Assembly: GCF_022458985.1 (NCBI RefSeq) | Contig: NC_061786.1 | Coordinates: 19,040,974-19,104,973, forward strand | Length of the DNA: 64,000 nucleotides | Source: Mugil cephalus | Lineage: Eukaryota > Chordata > Actinopteri > Mugiliformes > Mugilidae | Direction of reading: 5' to 3' | In this document: in pieces, positions 10,958 through 24,455 of the stretch | Layout: each line of letters starts with the position of its first letter | Position numbering within the stretch: position 1 is the stretch's first letter | Notes under the pieces: generated by a model | Databases searched by the model: none | Seen by the model: only the letters and a program-made list of their open reading frames with translations | What the model was told of the DNA's origin: nothing | Program-made: the position numbers and the translations under genes

Positions 10958-13900
10958 ATGAGGACAAGCGAGTTTGACTCTTCATCCGAAGACGAGGAGG
11001 TTGGAGAGGAGCAGCTGACTCCTTTCCACATCTCCTGGTGAGTTATAAAACATTTGTCTTTGGCTACAGAAAGCTGTGCTGTACGTTGACTGGTTAATTT
11101 GGGTTCACATTCACTGTGTTTATACATTTCTGTCTTGGTTGTCTTTAAGGTTACCTCTCGCCATAGTGGAGAGTTCACAGTTTCTTGGAATATGTGCACT
11201 ACCAGGTGAATATCATCAATTTATATAATTTAGTCACTTTATTTTGTAAACGTTTGCATATTTTACTACAAAACATTTATTTTTTCCCAACTTTCTTTTC
11301 TTTATAGGTTGCAAATACAAAGACATCCGCAGGAGCTTGCAGAGAGATGTTGGTAAGATGACTCCATATTCATAAACGTAATCCTAAAACCTTTGTACCA
11401 CACGTCTGATTTGTCGCTCTTATCCCTAATATTTATTTCTCTAATAGTGACAGAAAAATTAAAGAAATGGCATTTTGGCCTGATAATCAGTCTGCAGTCT
11501 TAGACCACGGGACAGCTAACACTTGATTAAATAGGTTTTGCAGCAATACATAAATGTCAGAAAGGGAGTCATCTTGTTTTCTGAAAATTTGGCAGTGCAG
11601 GGGTGTTGGAATTCAGTTGGTTATTTTCCAATAATATGAACATTCAGAGTCAATTTTAAACATGTACGTAATGATCATGTTTAGACTCGAACAAGAACTA
11701 TGAAAAAAATGCTTCAGTTGTAAATAACCTGTCTCTATGATCTCAAATTTAGGTCTATTTTCTTACGTTTGCCTTTCTTGTTAACAGAGGAGCTCCAGAA
11801 CCAGGGGGTGCAGGATGTGTTTGTTTTCTGCACCAGAGGAGAACTCCACAAGTACAGGGTTCCCTCCCTGCTGGACGTCTACCAGCAGCGGGGTTTCACG
11901 GTCCACCACATGCCTTTCCTAGACGGCGACGCTCCTGAGCTGGAGCAGTGCTGCCAGATCCTCGACGAGCTGCAGGTCAGCCTCGAGAACAACAGGAGGA
12001 CAGTGATCCAGTGAGTGAAACCGAACTCGGGGGGGGGGGGGGTAAAAAAATTTAAAAATGTTCTGTTCCTCTTTGTTTTGGATCAGATCGGATTTATTCC
12101 ACCGGAGATTCAAATGCTGCCACATCGGTTTTAAATCATTGATTAAATATTCAAGCATTTATAATCCAAAGACAGTTTCCTCAGAACAAATGGTAAAGAG
12201 AAGGCTTTAAATTACAAGGAGTACTGTATAACTCAAACATCTGTGCACAAAACATAAAGAAGACGCATTAAAACTGAGGAAATGTTTCAGTTAATTCTGA
12301 TTAAAATATTTACAGGAAGCATTTACTCAGTTCTAACTGACCTTTAGTATAATTAAAGTGAAAGCAGAGCAGTCTGTGAAGGAAAATTCACGTGTCTCTC
12401 TGTAAACCCGGCGCATGTAAAGTCATCAAAGCGTCTCCTGCCACTAAAAGGCTCCTGAGAGGCTGTTAAGTCCCTGAGAGCTGATAAAGCTGCTCTCCAG
12501 GCAACAGGAGCAGGTAACTATGTAAATCAAAACCACATTTCCACCAACAAGCAAACTTAAAAAAACTCTTCCAGGTCCAACAAATGATAAAAATACATTT
12601 TGAAGTATTTATTTATAAACCTTGGCATCCTCGTACCCTGACGTGCCAGATGGCGTCTCTACAGAACGATTTCTATTTTCAGCAGACACCTCTTTATAGC
12701 CGCATTTGATGAGATTTTGGATTTTTTTTCTCCTCTTCTTCAGCTGCTATGGAGGCCTGGGACGATCTGGACTAAGTAAGAATATTTCATTTATCCTTAT
12801 ACTTTCAAAGTTACCATGTTTTCTTTAAACTTAACTGAATATACATATATATATATATATTTTATTGTCTAAATAATCTTTCCTTCCACTTAGTCGCGGC
12901 CTGTTTGCTGCTGCAGCTCTCATTAACCATGACGGCCAACAAAGCCATCGAAATCCTCAGGGAGCACCGAGGAGGAGGAGCGATACAAACTGTGAAGGTG
13001 AGGCGTTACTTTTATTCCTCCCTCAGTCTGGAGTTTTTAATTTGTTCACACGTTTCATCAAAATTAATGTAAAACCTCTGAAATCACTGGTTTCAGCTGA
13101 GTTTAATATTCCTTCACAATAAAAGTCTAGGAGGAAGTATTAAGAGAAAATGTTGTGGCGTTATTAGTGGAGTAAATGTCTTACACTTTTCTAACTATAT
13201 TATTGATACATTGATTGATTATCTAGTCCTTAAAATCCAGAACAACTGAATTAACAACCAAAAATACAGAGATACACTTGTGTGAATTGCATAACCCATG
13301 TTTTTTCACAAATTTCCTTACATGAATTCATGCTGCTCTGTTGCCGTTTTTATTTATGTTTCCACTTTATTTATCTTTATTCATATCTATACTATCTTTA
13401 TTTAATATCTATATACTATAGTTACTATGGGAAATAATCCTGGGACCTGAGTGCATAATTTCGTTCCATCTCATGGTCCTGTATGGTTGTGAACGACCAA
13501 TAAAAATCCTATAATCCTTATAATTGTACAATGAACGATCGAACAGGTTGAAAAATTAGTTATTTAATTATTAACATCAGAAGAAAAAAACAATAAACAA
13601 ACATGGGAGATTTGAAAATAATAATGGTAATGATCCGTTCAAGTGCAAGTTAAAATGATGACGTGATTTATGCTGAAACAGTAAACTGAATGATTTTCAT
13701 AATCAATTAACTCTTCAAATACTTTATCAAACCTATAAATGTCAAATATTATCTGTCACATACTAATCAATCACTTTCATCAGATTTTTATCTTTTATTT
13801 TTATTTTTTACAATTTCTGGCATTTTATAGAAGGAAAAAAATAAGGATTCATCAAAATGAATTAATAGATTATTGATTAATACAGTCATTGGTTTGAGAA

Positions 13901-14131
13901 TAAAATTCAGTCATGTTTTATTTCATAGTAAATAATCTCTTTATGTAACACATTTGAATTTTTGAATTATTTATTTGCAAAACACGTGCACCTGCTGCTG
14001 CTTCTCATTAATTTACCGACGCGCTTTTAATTTTTCCGTAGCAATACAACTTTCTTCACGAGTTTCGGGACAAGTACTCTGCCTACCAGGAAACCAGAGG
14101 AGCTTCCACAGAGCGATCAGTGTCTCGATGA
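10958..14131 (+). CDS. cdkn3: Cyclin-dependent kinase inhibitor 3 (KAP dual-specificity phosphatase)
   Basis: There are seven coding exons: 10958-11037, 11150-11205, 11308-11352, 11788-12010, 12744-12775, 12894-12997, 14042-14131. They total 630 nt (209 aa); the human protein is 212 aa. The acidic start TSEFDSSSEDEE, the central FVFCTRGELHKYRVP and the C-terminal QYNFLHEFRDK and RSVSR stretches match CDKN3. The catalytic P-loop HCYGGLGRS is intact, with Cys136 and Arg142. The probable general-acid Asp is about residue 106, in LDGD. The known role is dephosphorylation of the T-loop threonine of CDK2 (and CDK1) once cyclin has left. The predicted protein is soluble, with no signal peptide or membrane segment. 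The gene is head to head with the ARHGEF33-like gene and tail to tail with cnih1. Confidence 0.95.
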
Positions 14132-14302
14132 TCAAACTACAGCAACACAAACCGTGCATTGATCTTTTCAAACGTGCCCGTTGGTTCGTGGTTCTTTTTC
14201 CTTTTTCTTTCTCTCTCGCTTGTGATATAATTGTATTCTCTAGGAACTGCACTTTAAAAGAATACTCTAATATATTGCTTTCTTTCATCAACATTATAAT
14301 CA

Positions 14303-14308
14303 AATAAA
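14303..14308 (+). terminator. cdkn3: cdkn3 polyadenylation signal
   Basis: AATAAA lies 172 bases after the cdkn3 stop codon, giving a short 3' UTR. The next 500 bases, to the opposing cnih1 signal, are AT-rich and hold no supported gene. Confidence 0.6.
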
Positions 14309-14830
14309 ACACTTGATGAGGAGCCTCTGTCATGTTGTTGATGACGGCACCAAGACAATTTCATTTACAGAGTGGGATACTTTTATTTAGATTCAAATAA
14401 ATCATTTCCTAGATGTGACATGATGGGATCTAATACATAGAACTTTTATTTATCAAGTGACGCATGATAATCCTTCTCCCTGATAAATTTACACATTGGA
14501 AATGGAAAATAAATATATATTGATGGCCTCTAAAGAAACTACGAACATCACGCTCCAGATTTTGATTCTGGAGACGACCGACATTGTGAGGAGTGCTTGA
14601 TATTCTGGACAAAAGTAATTAAAAACACTGAATAAATTAAAACACTTGAGTTCCTAACAACGTGGACTATTTGGTTGAAATTTAGACGCACAAAACGTTC
14701 AAAAAGGTACATTCAACAGTGCGGCACGTCAGCGGTTACTTTTAAATGCAGAAAGCTGAGATAATAAAATGCCGCTGCCTCCTAATTACACTTGAATGCT
14801 GAATGCAGATTTGTACTGTTGAGTCTACCT
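14309..14830. other. Short convergent intergenic spacer
   Basis: About 0.5 kb between the poly(A) signals of cdkn3 (plus) and cnih1 (minus). It is AT-rich with only short chance frames. I see no repeat of known type and no RNA gene. Confidence 0.5.
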
Positions 14831-14836
14831 TTTATT
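14831..14836 (-). terminator. cnih1: Candidate cnih1 polyadenylation signal
   Basis: TTTATT on the plus strand (AATAAA on the minus strand) lies about 0.9 kb downstream of the cnih1 stop. The segment 14837-15715 would be the 3' UTR. Confidence 0.45.
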
Positions 14837-15715
14837 TTTCTTTAAATCGATAGCAATAAGGGCAATTTTACAGAGATACAAGTCACATACACATGGCGGT
14901 CTACTCTGGATTCACATTTAAAAAAAAAAAACATTACATGATAGAGAGACCGGAAGTATGGGAACAATACATGAAATAGTTTGAAAGCCGATGTTGCGAC
15001 AACCAGACTCGGATCGTCTCTGTGCAACACGTCCCACTAAGTGATAATAGCCCCCGTGCACTTCAGCCCTCACAGCTTTAACCGCACCTTCAAAATGTCC
15101 AGCTTTAGACCTCATGTATCCGTGGGCCAGAACAAGTGTGGTTTTGCTATTCGTCGTTAGTGATAGTGATGAATTTCTTGGCAAGTTATATAAACTAGCT
15201 GTTAAAGCCCAGAATCTAAATCACAGAAGAAAAAATAATAATAAGCTAATGCAGCTCAGCACACCGACCGCTTAGATTCTCACAGATAAATTCACACTTG
15301 GAAATGTCTATCTAAATCTGTAAACACTCAAAAGTAGGGAACCATGATGAAAAACAAAATGAAAAGCATCAAAAAAAAAAAAACAAACCAAAACACATTT
15401 TTAAAAAATGATCCATTCAGTTTCTTCGTATTTTCCATAAAATCTTTAGACTATAGTGCTATGAGAGGAACGCTGCGACCGAGACGTCGTCTTAAAACTG
15501 GTTTATGAAATGACACACTGTCGCTGTGTTTGTTGTAAGTGTGTGTTTGTGTGTGGCGGTGTGGGCGGGGGGGGGGAGTCGAGAGTTCCTCCACGTTTAA
15601 TGGCGTCTTGCGTTGCTGAGCGGTGGTCTCCAGCAGGTCCAGTGTTCCAGCACCGAGATCATAGTGTCTGGTCGTCTACCGTACATGCAGGTCCTTTGTC
15701 CTTCATCGGCCCCGT

Positions 15716-18700
15716 TTAGGAGCTCACCAGAACGTAGATCATACTGTCAGGAAGAAAGAGCAAAGGAGCGATGACCGATGTTTGTAGAGTTTTACACAGA
15801 TTTATTAAAAACGGGTTAAAGACGACGCTGAAGTTAGCAACTAGGTTAGATTAGCATAAACACTGGGAAACTGCTAGCGTACCTAGGGAAAACAAAATCC
15901 TCCGATCAGCATCGTTTAAATCTCAAATTAACAACTTGTACACTCACTTGCCAAAATATTAGGTACACACGTGAAAGCATATGTCTACTAACGCAACTAA
16001 ATCCTTACTAATGACTGTTATAATGTTGTGTTCATATTGAAATGCTGTCAGAAAGGTAATAATTCAACTGTAAGATCATTCTTGAGGATGTAGTTTGTGG
16101 TGATGTTAAACTGGACTGAATGAAACCCTAAAAAAATGCCTAAAAATTGGGTTGCCAAAAATAATAGGAACACAATACAATTCAGTAGTACTACAAACCT
16201 CAATCTCCAAAATGAAAACACAGTTGGATCAACGCCTCTTTCAGGTACTTTGAACTTAAAAACTAAAAACTATAACCCTCATGAAGCTAAGATTTAGTTC
16301 AGGACTGTTATAGTGGAAATGCATTCGTGTTCTCGTAACGAGTGTACCTAAAAAACCGGTAAGTGAGTGCATTCAAAATGCGTGAAAGACAAGTTTCTTA
16401 GACTCCATGAAACCTCCTGATCAAGCATGAAGCATAAATCATTTTAAAACCACATTTTGTTTTTGTGAAGCTTCATGTTTACAGTCTAATGTGGTTGCAT
16501 GTTCCTCACTGAACTCCTCAAATAACCCAAATCCTCTAAAAGTCAAGATATTTAAAGTACACAGAATATTTCCATATAAAGAAGAAGTTCCTTTTAAACT
16601 TATAATCTGTAATATCACGGCAGTCATCCTTTATATCATACATAAAAAATAAATTGTAAAGTGAAGACATACCCGTAGAGATAGTAGAAGAATGACAGGA
16701 GGTAGAAAGCCAGTTTGCACCAGCCTTCTTTTTGACAGTACGCCAGGATGTCAGCGTTCATGATGGTCGTGGGGTCGTAGAGCCCTGGACAGCTCATCAC
16801 AGGTCTGCTCATATACCTGCGGGACAGTGAAGCAGGAAGCGAATCAAACAACGAGCCCAGCTTTAGAGGCTGGTGTTAAAAGACACAACCGAGATAACCG
16901 ATACGCACCTCCAGACGTGATAAGCCAGCAGCGGCAAGTTGAGGCAGAGGGTGAGCCACTCGGCCGCACAGAAGAACATCACACAGAAGAAGAAGTGGAT
17001 GAGATACTCTGGGAGCACCAGCTGAAAAGAGTCGGAGAAAATGTCACAATCCACATACGACGGTTTAATTCCCCTCGTCTCATAAGACCAAATAGTTTAT
17101 TATTTATTAAGTGTGGAGTCAACGTGGAAGGAATGGCTTTTAAAGAAGCTAAAGCACAAACTGCCACAGGACAAAACAGTATGAAGTTACAACTCATCAA
17201 AGGCACAAAGAGGAAACTGAGCTATTTAAAGAACCGGACGTCTAAAAACTGCAGCCAGCTCCTCAGAGTCTAACGAGCTCTTAAATGGCTGTAACCTTTT
17301 AATTTATATGTATTTATACTGTAGGTATCAGGCCAAGCCTCATGTTTAATTAGCATGCATTAATAAATGTGTAAAAATAAGTCACTGGTGTTAAGGAGTT
17401 AAAACACTGCTCTGACATCATATTTAATACAACAAAAAAGAAGAAAAATTAAAACCAGACAGCTGCAAAATTATCGAGATAAACTGTTTAGAAACTAGTG
17501 AAAAAAAAATCTTTGATGTTTACTAAGATACTGTAGCTGCGGTAAAGTATGTGAGGTTCTTGTTATATTTCACACATCGTGACGTTGGACTACAAGACAA
17601 AATAAAAAGGGGGGAGGTGATATCTGTGCATCTCATCATCAAACATTTTCAGCAGTGAGTGAGTGTGAACCCGGACATCGTCTCAACTCCTGACAAACAG
17701 ACTGGACGACACAGCGGAGAAGGACCATGCTGTGAGCGCTAGCAGTGTCGATGCAGCAGCAGCAGCAGCCGGCCTCAGGTTGAACAGAGTTTGAACTGGT
17801 GCGGGGAAGGAGGGGACGGAGGGGAGGGCAGATGGAGGCACCACATGAAAGCCATGCATTCAAAAAAGAGCAGAGGGCAGGGGGGGCAACCAACAGCCCA
17901 CAGATGGAAAGGTGAGGGGCGTGTAGGAAGAGGAAGGTGCAGAGAGAAAGAGGGGGCTACAAATGTGCTGAAACCCTGCACTGTGCTGCCAAATACAAAA
18001 GGACTGATCACAGCACAAAAACTGTGCCAATTGAGCTGAGCGAAAAAAGTTCCGGCCGCGGTCAAAACTGCAGCTGGGACCGTGGACTGCATCACGGATT
18101 AAAGCTAGAGGATTTTTTATTTTTTTTATTTTTTTAAACTAAAATAACTCCTCCTACCAGTGAAACCTACTGACCAATCGGTGATCCTGAATAATGCTGA
18201 GTGTTAGAAATCTGCAGCCATCTGCTCTGAACCACAGGTGACGCAGGTTGGAGCCAAAACACTGAGCTCATAGCTTAGAGCTGCTAATTGCTGACTCTTC
18301 ATAGAAAATATTAAAAAAAAAAAAAAAACGATTTATACCTTGACAAATCAACTTCCTCGAGCACCAATCGAACATCGTTTCCTGCCGACATCCTCAGGTC
18401 AAAGTAACAAAAGCTTTTGTCCAGAATCCAATTAGTTTTAATCTGCCTTTCTGTGATTATCACTATAAAAGACAATTATGCAAAAAGGTCGAACTGCCTG
18501 ACTTTACTGGGAGTTTACGGCACCAGTAACTGTAACAGTATATACAAACAAAGGGTAGGTTGTAATAAAGATCATGCATGTTTTGAGCATTTGCAAGTCT
18601 TTTCAGTTAACACCTAAACTTAATCCACAATAAATAACGATGAAATGTCATCTGAGAAAATACAGATATCTACTGCTGCTTAATCTAATGTATCTAATGC

Positions 18701-20446
18701 CTTTCAAAAAAAGCTTAAAACATGCATTTAGTCCATTTAATTAGTTGTATGAGTTGGGAAGTAAAATATTTAATAAATCCTAATACCGGCACTTTATTTC
18801 TGCAACGTTTACCTGAAAATACTCCCTAAAAATTAAGTTTAAACCAACAAATTGCACGGCTACACTGGAAAAACCTGTGGCACAGGTGGCTTGTCGTCTA
18901 ATCCCGAGCTGAACCCGTCAGACCCTCAACTCTCGAGATTAGTTAACTGAAAAGACGTTTGCAAACACTTCCCCGTGCAAAAAAATGACAAGACTTGAGT
19001 TGAACTGAGCGGGCATTTTAAAGACTGGTACCAACCTTTAATGCAATTTTGACTCTTTTTATCTTTTTGACCTTTTCAACTGTCTTTTTGCCGTTCAAAA
19101 AAAAAAAAAAGTGTAAGAACAAAGTGACAAAAGGCGTTAGAGTTGGACAGCTGACAAGATAACTGAGTTCATAACAGGCAGGTTATTCAGCAAAACAGTG
19201 CAGAGAAAATGAGAGAAAAAGACAAAGAGGCGGATAAAGTTATACTAAAATAAACAGAGCGTATCTGCATGCGTTCAAAAGGGGCATGGGAGGTGTGTGA
19301 AGTGCGCTGGTGTTACTTACCGGATTTAAAGTGTTACACTGATCTATAGGATTCTTGTAATCGGTCTTCAGCTCATCAAATGCTATTATCTGCAGGAAGG
19401 AGATAATCACAATGTAATAATGGTCAGCTTAATAGAAGAAAGTGCAACACATTTAAATGTTTTCCACTTTCTCAAACTATCATTTAGTTTTCAAAATGTT
19501 AAAAAGACTGATGAAAATTGCTTACGAGTGCCATTAAACTAGCTTAATAATACTTAATAATAAATATTTGAAATCTGGAAGCATAGATTTTTTACTACTG
19601 GTCAAGATTTGGGCTGTCAAAGTGAACACCATAAATGTCAGTATAATTACACGAATTATGTTTTACTCCATGTCATTTATTTAACAAATTTAAGAACTTT
19701 GTCATTGTATTACATAAGTTACAACGAAATTTTGTTTGGCAGCAATCTCTGCTAGCAGCTTGAGGTCGGGTGTATAAAAAAGGTTTAGAAAGCTAAAAGT
19801 TTAGAAACAGAGATGTAAATATTAACTTTAAATGTATGCTTCTAAACAATGGAAACAAAAGACGATACAATTAATACAGGAAACATGACAGCACGGTTCA
19901 TTCAAGGATCTTGTGACCAGATTGGAGGTTAGCTTAGCCCGCTAACTATCTGGCTACCTGCTAACACAACACCGGGCTCTATTTTGACAAGTTAGTAGAC
20001 GCTTACATTATTCACGTGTTGTTCAATTAAACACCGGCAGCAGAAAGAAGTGCCATAAAACGACGCGTAAGTGTAAATATTGTCCGTTTTTTTTTTGGTG
20101 TTAAAAAGCTAAACTTTCTGTGCTAGTTAGGGTGTGTGCCGTTCATTCCGTTTCCATGGAGCTAACTGGCTACGTTCTATTTAGACGTTGACCAACGGTT
20201 AGTTGTAACGAACAGAGACCGTCCCCGGTGTGTGGCTAACCGGCTTGGCCTAGCTTGATAGCCCGGCGTTAACCCGGCGTTAACCGATCTTCATCGCTTT
20301 CTAACCCGCTTTTATCAGCCGCTGCAACCCGCCGGGCTACCGCGGCGTCCAAAACGTGTACTTACATGCCAGATAGCGAAAAAGATAAGCGCCGCCGTGA
20401 GCAGCAGAGCTAGCATGTAGCAAAAGGCCGCGAATGTGAACGCCAT
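15716..20446 (-). CDS. cnih1: Cornichon homolog 1 (ER cargo export receptor)
   Basis: There are five coding exons: 20446-20366, 19389-19321, 17021-16909, 16816-16673, 15743-15716. They total 435 nt, giving exactly 144 aa as in human CNIH1. It starts [20 protein letters not shown] and ends MIYVLVSS. It keeps the cornichon core: an N-terminal hydrophobic segment (about 5-26), [37 protein letters not shown], and the C-terminal helices around [14 protein letters not shown]. Cornichons are polytopic ER/COPII membrane proteins that help load cargo such as TGF-alpha-type ligands into export vesicles. Lacking the extra loop exon of CNIH2/CNIH3 (AMPA-receptor auxiliary subunits) points to the CNIH1/CNIH4 side, and near-identity to CNIH1 settles it. 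Intron 3 is 2.3 kb and the last intron carries a MITE. Confidence 0.97.
15941..16369. mobile_element. TIR-bearing MITE in the last cnih1 intron
   Basis: The left end (cactcacttgccaaaatatt, then aggtacac) and the reverse complement of the right end (cactcacttaccggtttttt, then aggtacac) match over about 28 bases, so this is a 429-bp element with terminal inverted repeats and no coding capacity. The ends resemble a very common fish family beginning CACTCACCGGCCACTTTATT. The superfamily is uncertain. Confidence 0.75.
17753..17769. repeat. CAG/CTG microsatellite in cnih1 intron 3
   Basis: A short pure run of about five to six GCA/CAG units inside a locally GC-rich stretch (about 17640-18090). No exon is supported there. 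Confidence 0.5.
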
Positions 20447-22626
20447 TTTTCCCCCTGTGGTTCTGTTAGTCGGTTCTTGGCTCGGTTGGCGGATGATGCA
20501 GGCAGCAGCTTCCCAGCCCCGATCATATGAGATTTGTCGGCGTGTTCTTCTTCTTCTTCCAGTGAGTGTTCCTCTTTCTCCTTCTTCTGTGGGGTTGGGC
20601 CCAACCAGCTTATATGTGCATTACCGCCACCAACTGGACTGGAGCGTTGAACGAGGGATTATGCTGTTAAAAAACTAACAAAAAAAAGCAATACCAAGTC
20701 TGTTAAATAAATCTCAGGGTCTTCATAATGTCATAGTGTGTCTTGCCTGCTGATTTCCCCAACAACAATGTAAAGTCGTAATGTTTTGCCTTTCTTAGTG
20801 ACTGAACAAGTTTCTTCCTATAGATAACGTGCATCTTGCATAAGCTAGTACATATTCATCCGTTTGTGCATTTTCCAGTTGGATGCATGTTTATTTTGTG
20901 TAATGTGTGACCTATGTATGACCTATTCTCAGACCAGTTCCAGTGAGTGTTTAGCTAGCGGGCATCCTTTATAGTTGCATTACTGCCATCTTCTGGATTT
21001 ATTTGGTCCCTTCTCCAATCAGCCTTCTAGTCGTCCAAATTTCAAACATTTCTTTGTATCATTTGTTTCCAGTGATATAATCTTTGCATCCTCAACCTTT
21101 ATGCCCTCCTCAAATTGACTACCGTCTGCACACCTTTGTGGCAAATATGCACATGTGCAAAAAACAGCCATAAAATCACTTAAACAACTTCAGACTTGTT
21201 AAAAACTACTAAACCTTTAATAGTTTTCAGGATTTTAACCCCTTAAATGGCAGTCTGAAAATATGAAATATTAATTATTTAAAAAAAAAATACATAATTT
21301 TCCCTAAAATAAACATTAGGAGGATGACGATTTGGTGGTGATTAGAGTCTTGGATATGTCAAAGACTAGTAATAACTTGAACTGAAAGCATTAGTCACTT
21401 TTTATGTCGTGTTAGATATTCTCTGTGGACCGTTTTGTGGTCAAAAATTCCCCATTGGCTTCCATTCAAACCTGACATTTGATATTTGACATTTTTACTG
21501 CATTTGATCAGATTCAGAGCGGACAAGAACTGAAAACGTAAATTTTGGTAGTAAAAAAAGTATCTGGAAAACAGAGGAGTAAACATCACTGTCATTTTAT
21601 TTGGACAAATAGGACAACGGACACTTTTATAAAGAATGGGGAAATACAAATACCTCAAGTTTCACTGATGCCACAAGGCGGCTTGTTATGACAAAAGTTT
21701 CAGTTGTTTTTTTAGTAAAAATGAAAGAAAATAGAATCGCAGGAGGACAACAAGAGCCGAACAACACGATTGCAGGTTAAAATAAAAAAGACTCCAAATA
21801 TACAACAAGTTTACCACACAGGAGGGAAAAGCTATTAGATCCACATAACCAGACACATAACTCAGGATCAGAGTGAGCTCCGCGGGGATTCTGATACACA
21901 ATGAACGGACGGTTTATTACATCCATTCATTTCCAGGAAGAGAAGCAAGAACAGAGAAGAAAGTACTGATAGATCAGGAACACACATGTCATGAGAAGCA
22001 AATGTTGCACCGTTTTGAAGATTTCGTGTGCAGTTAAAAGTGTATCAAAGAATTCATGCAACGAGGAAACGTCCATGGAAACTGTGCACATATGTTTACA
22101 GTAGTTTTCCACATTTAAGAGGTTTTAAAAATGTATCACCAATGAACATGTTCCTATATTCACATCAAAAACCAGTACATTGCACGATCCAGAGCTTGAA
22201 TTTGTCAAATACTTCACTTTGAATGTGCATTTTTTAAAATTTTTTAATATTAATATTATTATTATTTGAATGGGGTTTGCAGCTCTAAAATGTCATAAAA
22301 CATCTTAAAACAAAAATCATCCCAAGTAACAATAAACCGTCATAAACATGACAATCACACATGTTGTGGTTTGATTTTTTCTGCTACAGCAGCAAATTAC
22401 TGTCTAATATCAAACTGACAGCGTGAATCTTTAGTGTTATCAGTAGACATCAAAAACGAATGATACAGTTATGTCCCATCGTCCCTGTCGGTTTGAACCC
22501 TGTCCTGACGTGTCAATGATTAGTCCCCGTCTAATATTCGACCGGAACAAATGATTTACATGAAGTGGTTTGATTGTGCGTACGTGTCTTTGAGTCAGAT
22601 CAGGGGGAAAGAAGCTTCATCTACTA
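20447..22626. other. Spacer between cnih1 and gmfb
   Basis: This holds the cnih1 promoter side (GC-rich near 20200-20450 on the gene side) and AT-rich sequence further right. Two diverged repeat fragments share a TGCATTACYGCCAYC core: about 20536-20645 (with CTTCTTCTT runs) and about 20930-21005. No gene is supported. A reverse-strand AATAAA also occurs at 21913-21918, so part of the right-hand portion may belong to a longer gmfb 3' UTR. Confidence 0.5.
20536..20645. repeat. Interspersed repeat fragment upstream of cnih1
   Basis: A CTTCTTCTT run is followed by TGCATTACCGCCACCAACTG. A diverged relative containing TGCATTACTGCCATCTTCTG lies near 20975. This arrangement is familiar from fish repeats, but I cannot assign a superfamily. 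Confidence 0.4.
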
Positions 22627-22632
22627 TTTATT
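22627..22632 (-). terminator. gmfb: Candidate gmfb polyadenylation signal
   Basis: AATAAA on the minus strand, 1.8 kb downstream of the gmfb stop. A more distal signal is at 21913-21918. Long 3' UTRs are known for GMFB, so either could be used. Confidence 0.4.
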
Positions 22633-24455
22633 CTAACCAGGACGACGTTAAAAAGAAGAAAGAAAAAAAAAAGACTTAGAGTTATCATATTTTTTGTCGT
22701 GTTTTCATTTTGGCCTCGTAATTGTTCAAGCAGACATAAATGACAAAAACTATTTAAGACAAGGCATTTGTACGGCAGGCTGAGTAGAATGACATCATAC
22801 ATTATGTGGTGATTTGCTGCCTTCAGGCTTTAAAAAACAAGAGTTTCTGAGTAATGACAACAGCGATGATGTGGAATTCATATTTGTGCCTGTTATTTCT
22901 CTATTAGGGTCAAACCGACAAACTAAAGTTTCTCCTGTCGCATCTAAAACACATTTCATTTTACTCGCTGATTTTTGAATTTACTCTTTATGTGGCTTTT
23001 AACTCTCTAGGCACAGACATCCTGCTGTGAAAGAGCTGCTAATCCTTTAAGTATAAGCAGCATTGGTTTAGATGCAGTTTTAGAGGATTTCCAGCAGGAG
23101 ACAAGTAAGAGATTTTTTAAGGAATGGGGGGGAAAAAAAAGCCAAATAGTGTTTGGAGAGTGACACATTTTTGTTGTTTTCTTCTTTTTTTTCTCTCCAG
23201 TACAAAAGAGTATTATTACAGATGGAATCGCAACAAAAAAAGTGTGACTGTGCAAACACTTACAGGCTGAAGATATTCATATATTTCTTGGCACAAAAAA
23301 GAAAAAAAAAAAAAGCCGCTGGCATCATTCAGCACATAAATGTCGGTACTAGCCTCCCGAAAGTTGGAAAATATATAATGGGCCGGATGCCTAAACATTA
23401 AGGTGGAATATTGAGACGTCGCAGCCAACATTCATAAACACTAATAACAGTAAAAGCTGTAATGTGTCTAAAGACGCATATAAACAGTGGCCCAGCAGAT
23501 TAAAAAGAGGGCAGGTAACGCCGCCCTGTGTGCAGCGTTGCCTTCACTGTCACGGCCGTCGGAGGTTTAGTGTATAAACGTTCCTGTCTGGAATGTTTCA
23601 GTGAAAAATGTCCGAGCAAATATTCAGGTCAAAGGCATTCACTGTTTGTCTCTAAACAGATAAAAAGATCCGAAGACGGGCCGACGTGAAGCGCCGCGCG
23701 AGGGCGTCTGCCGGCGCGTTCACGTGTGCAAGCGAAGGTGAGCGTTAGTGTTGTTGTTCTTTTAAGACTGGAGTAATAACAGTATCTAAATTACCATTCA
23801 AATGCCCGACTATTACTGAAGTTAGTGTTGTTCTCTGGGTCGTAGTGAGGATCGTTTGTGTTCGTCTGTCGCAAGAAAAGGAAATTAACAAACCGTGCAA
23901 ACGCTGGAAAAATCTAAACAGAAAAATCCCTCAAATAATGAAAAAAAATATATATAAAACATAAAAAGGTGAAACTCGGGATGTTCAGAGTTGCAAAAAC
24001 ACCGTGTAAACTCTATAAGGAAACAAAAGTTGGTACAATGCCTTTAAATTCCCCTGAATGCTTCGGAAGGGCGGATGATAAGGTTTCTGTTCACCTCACG
24101 AGCTACGGGAGTGTTAGTTCAACACAGACACACATCTGGCACATGGAGAGATTGTACGGGAGACGGAAGCAGACCTGCGTCAAATAGCATTTCCAGTTTT
24201 AGGCCGCCGGAGGCGCCGACGGTCACAGAGGAGCTTTTACGACCCCTGTGATCGTCTGAACCTTCTGAAGTAAAGACGTGACTCAAAACTCCACGAGCAG
24301 ACCTAAAACTGAGCACGCGCGGTAGTTTAGCAAACACTATTTAAACCAGGTCCGGTACAGAGAGGAGGGGAGAGATAACTGTAGTGTGTTCTCTTCGAGA
24401 GTTGTGCAATCTGGTTTCCTCCTCGTATCCCAGACCTCCGCATGAGGCCACGGCT

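Noticed and set aside
16827-17273. 148-codon plus-strand frame in the cnih1 gene
   Set aside because: It runs antisense across a cnih1 exon and its introns, which have good splice sites and a fully conserved protein. No domain is seen in the plus frame.
17639-18095. GC-rich open frames in cnih1 intron 3, considered as an extra cornichon exon
   Set aside because: The five-exon model already gives the full 144-aa protein. Nothing here matches the extra loop of CNIH2/CNIH3, and phase-compatible splice borders are lacking.
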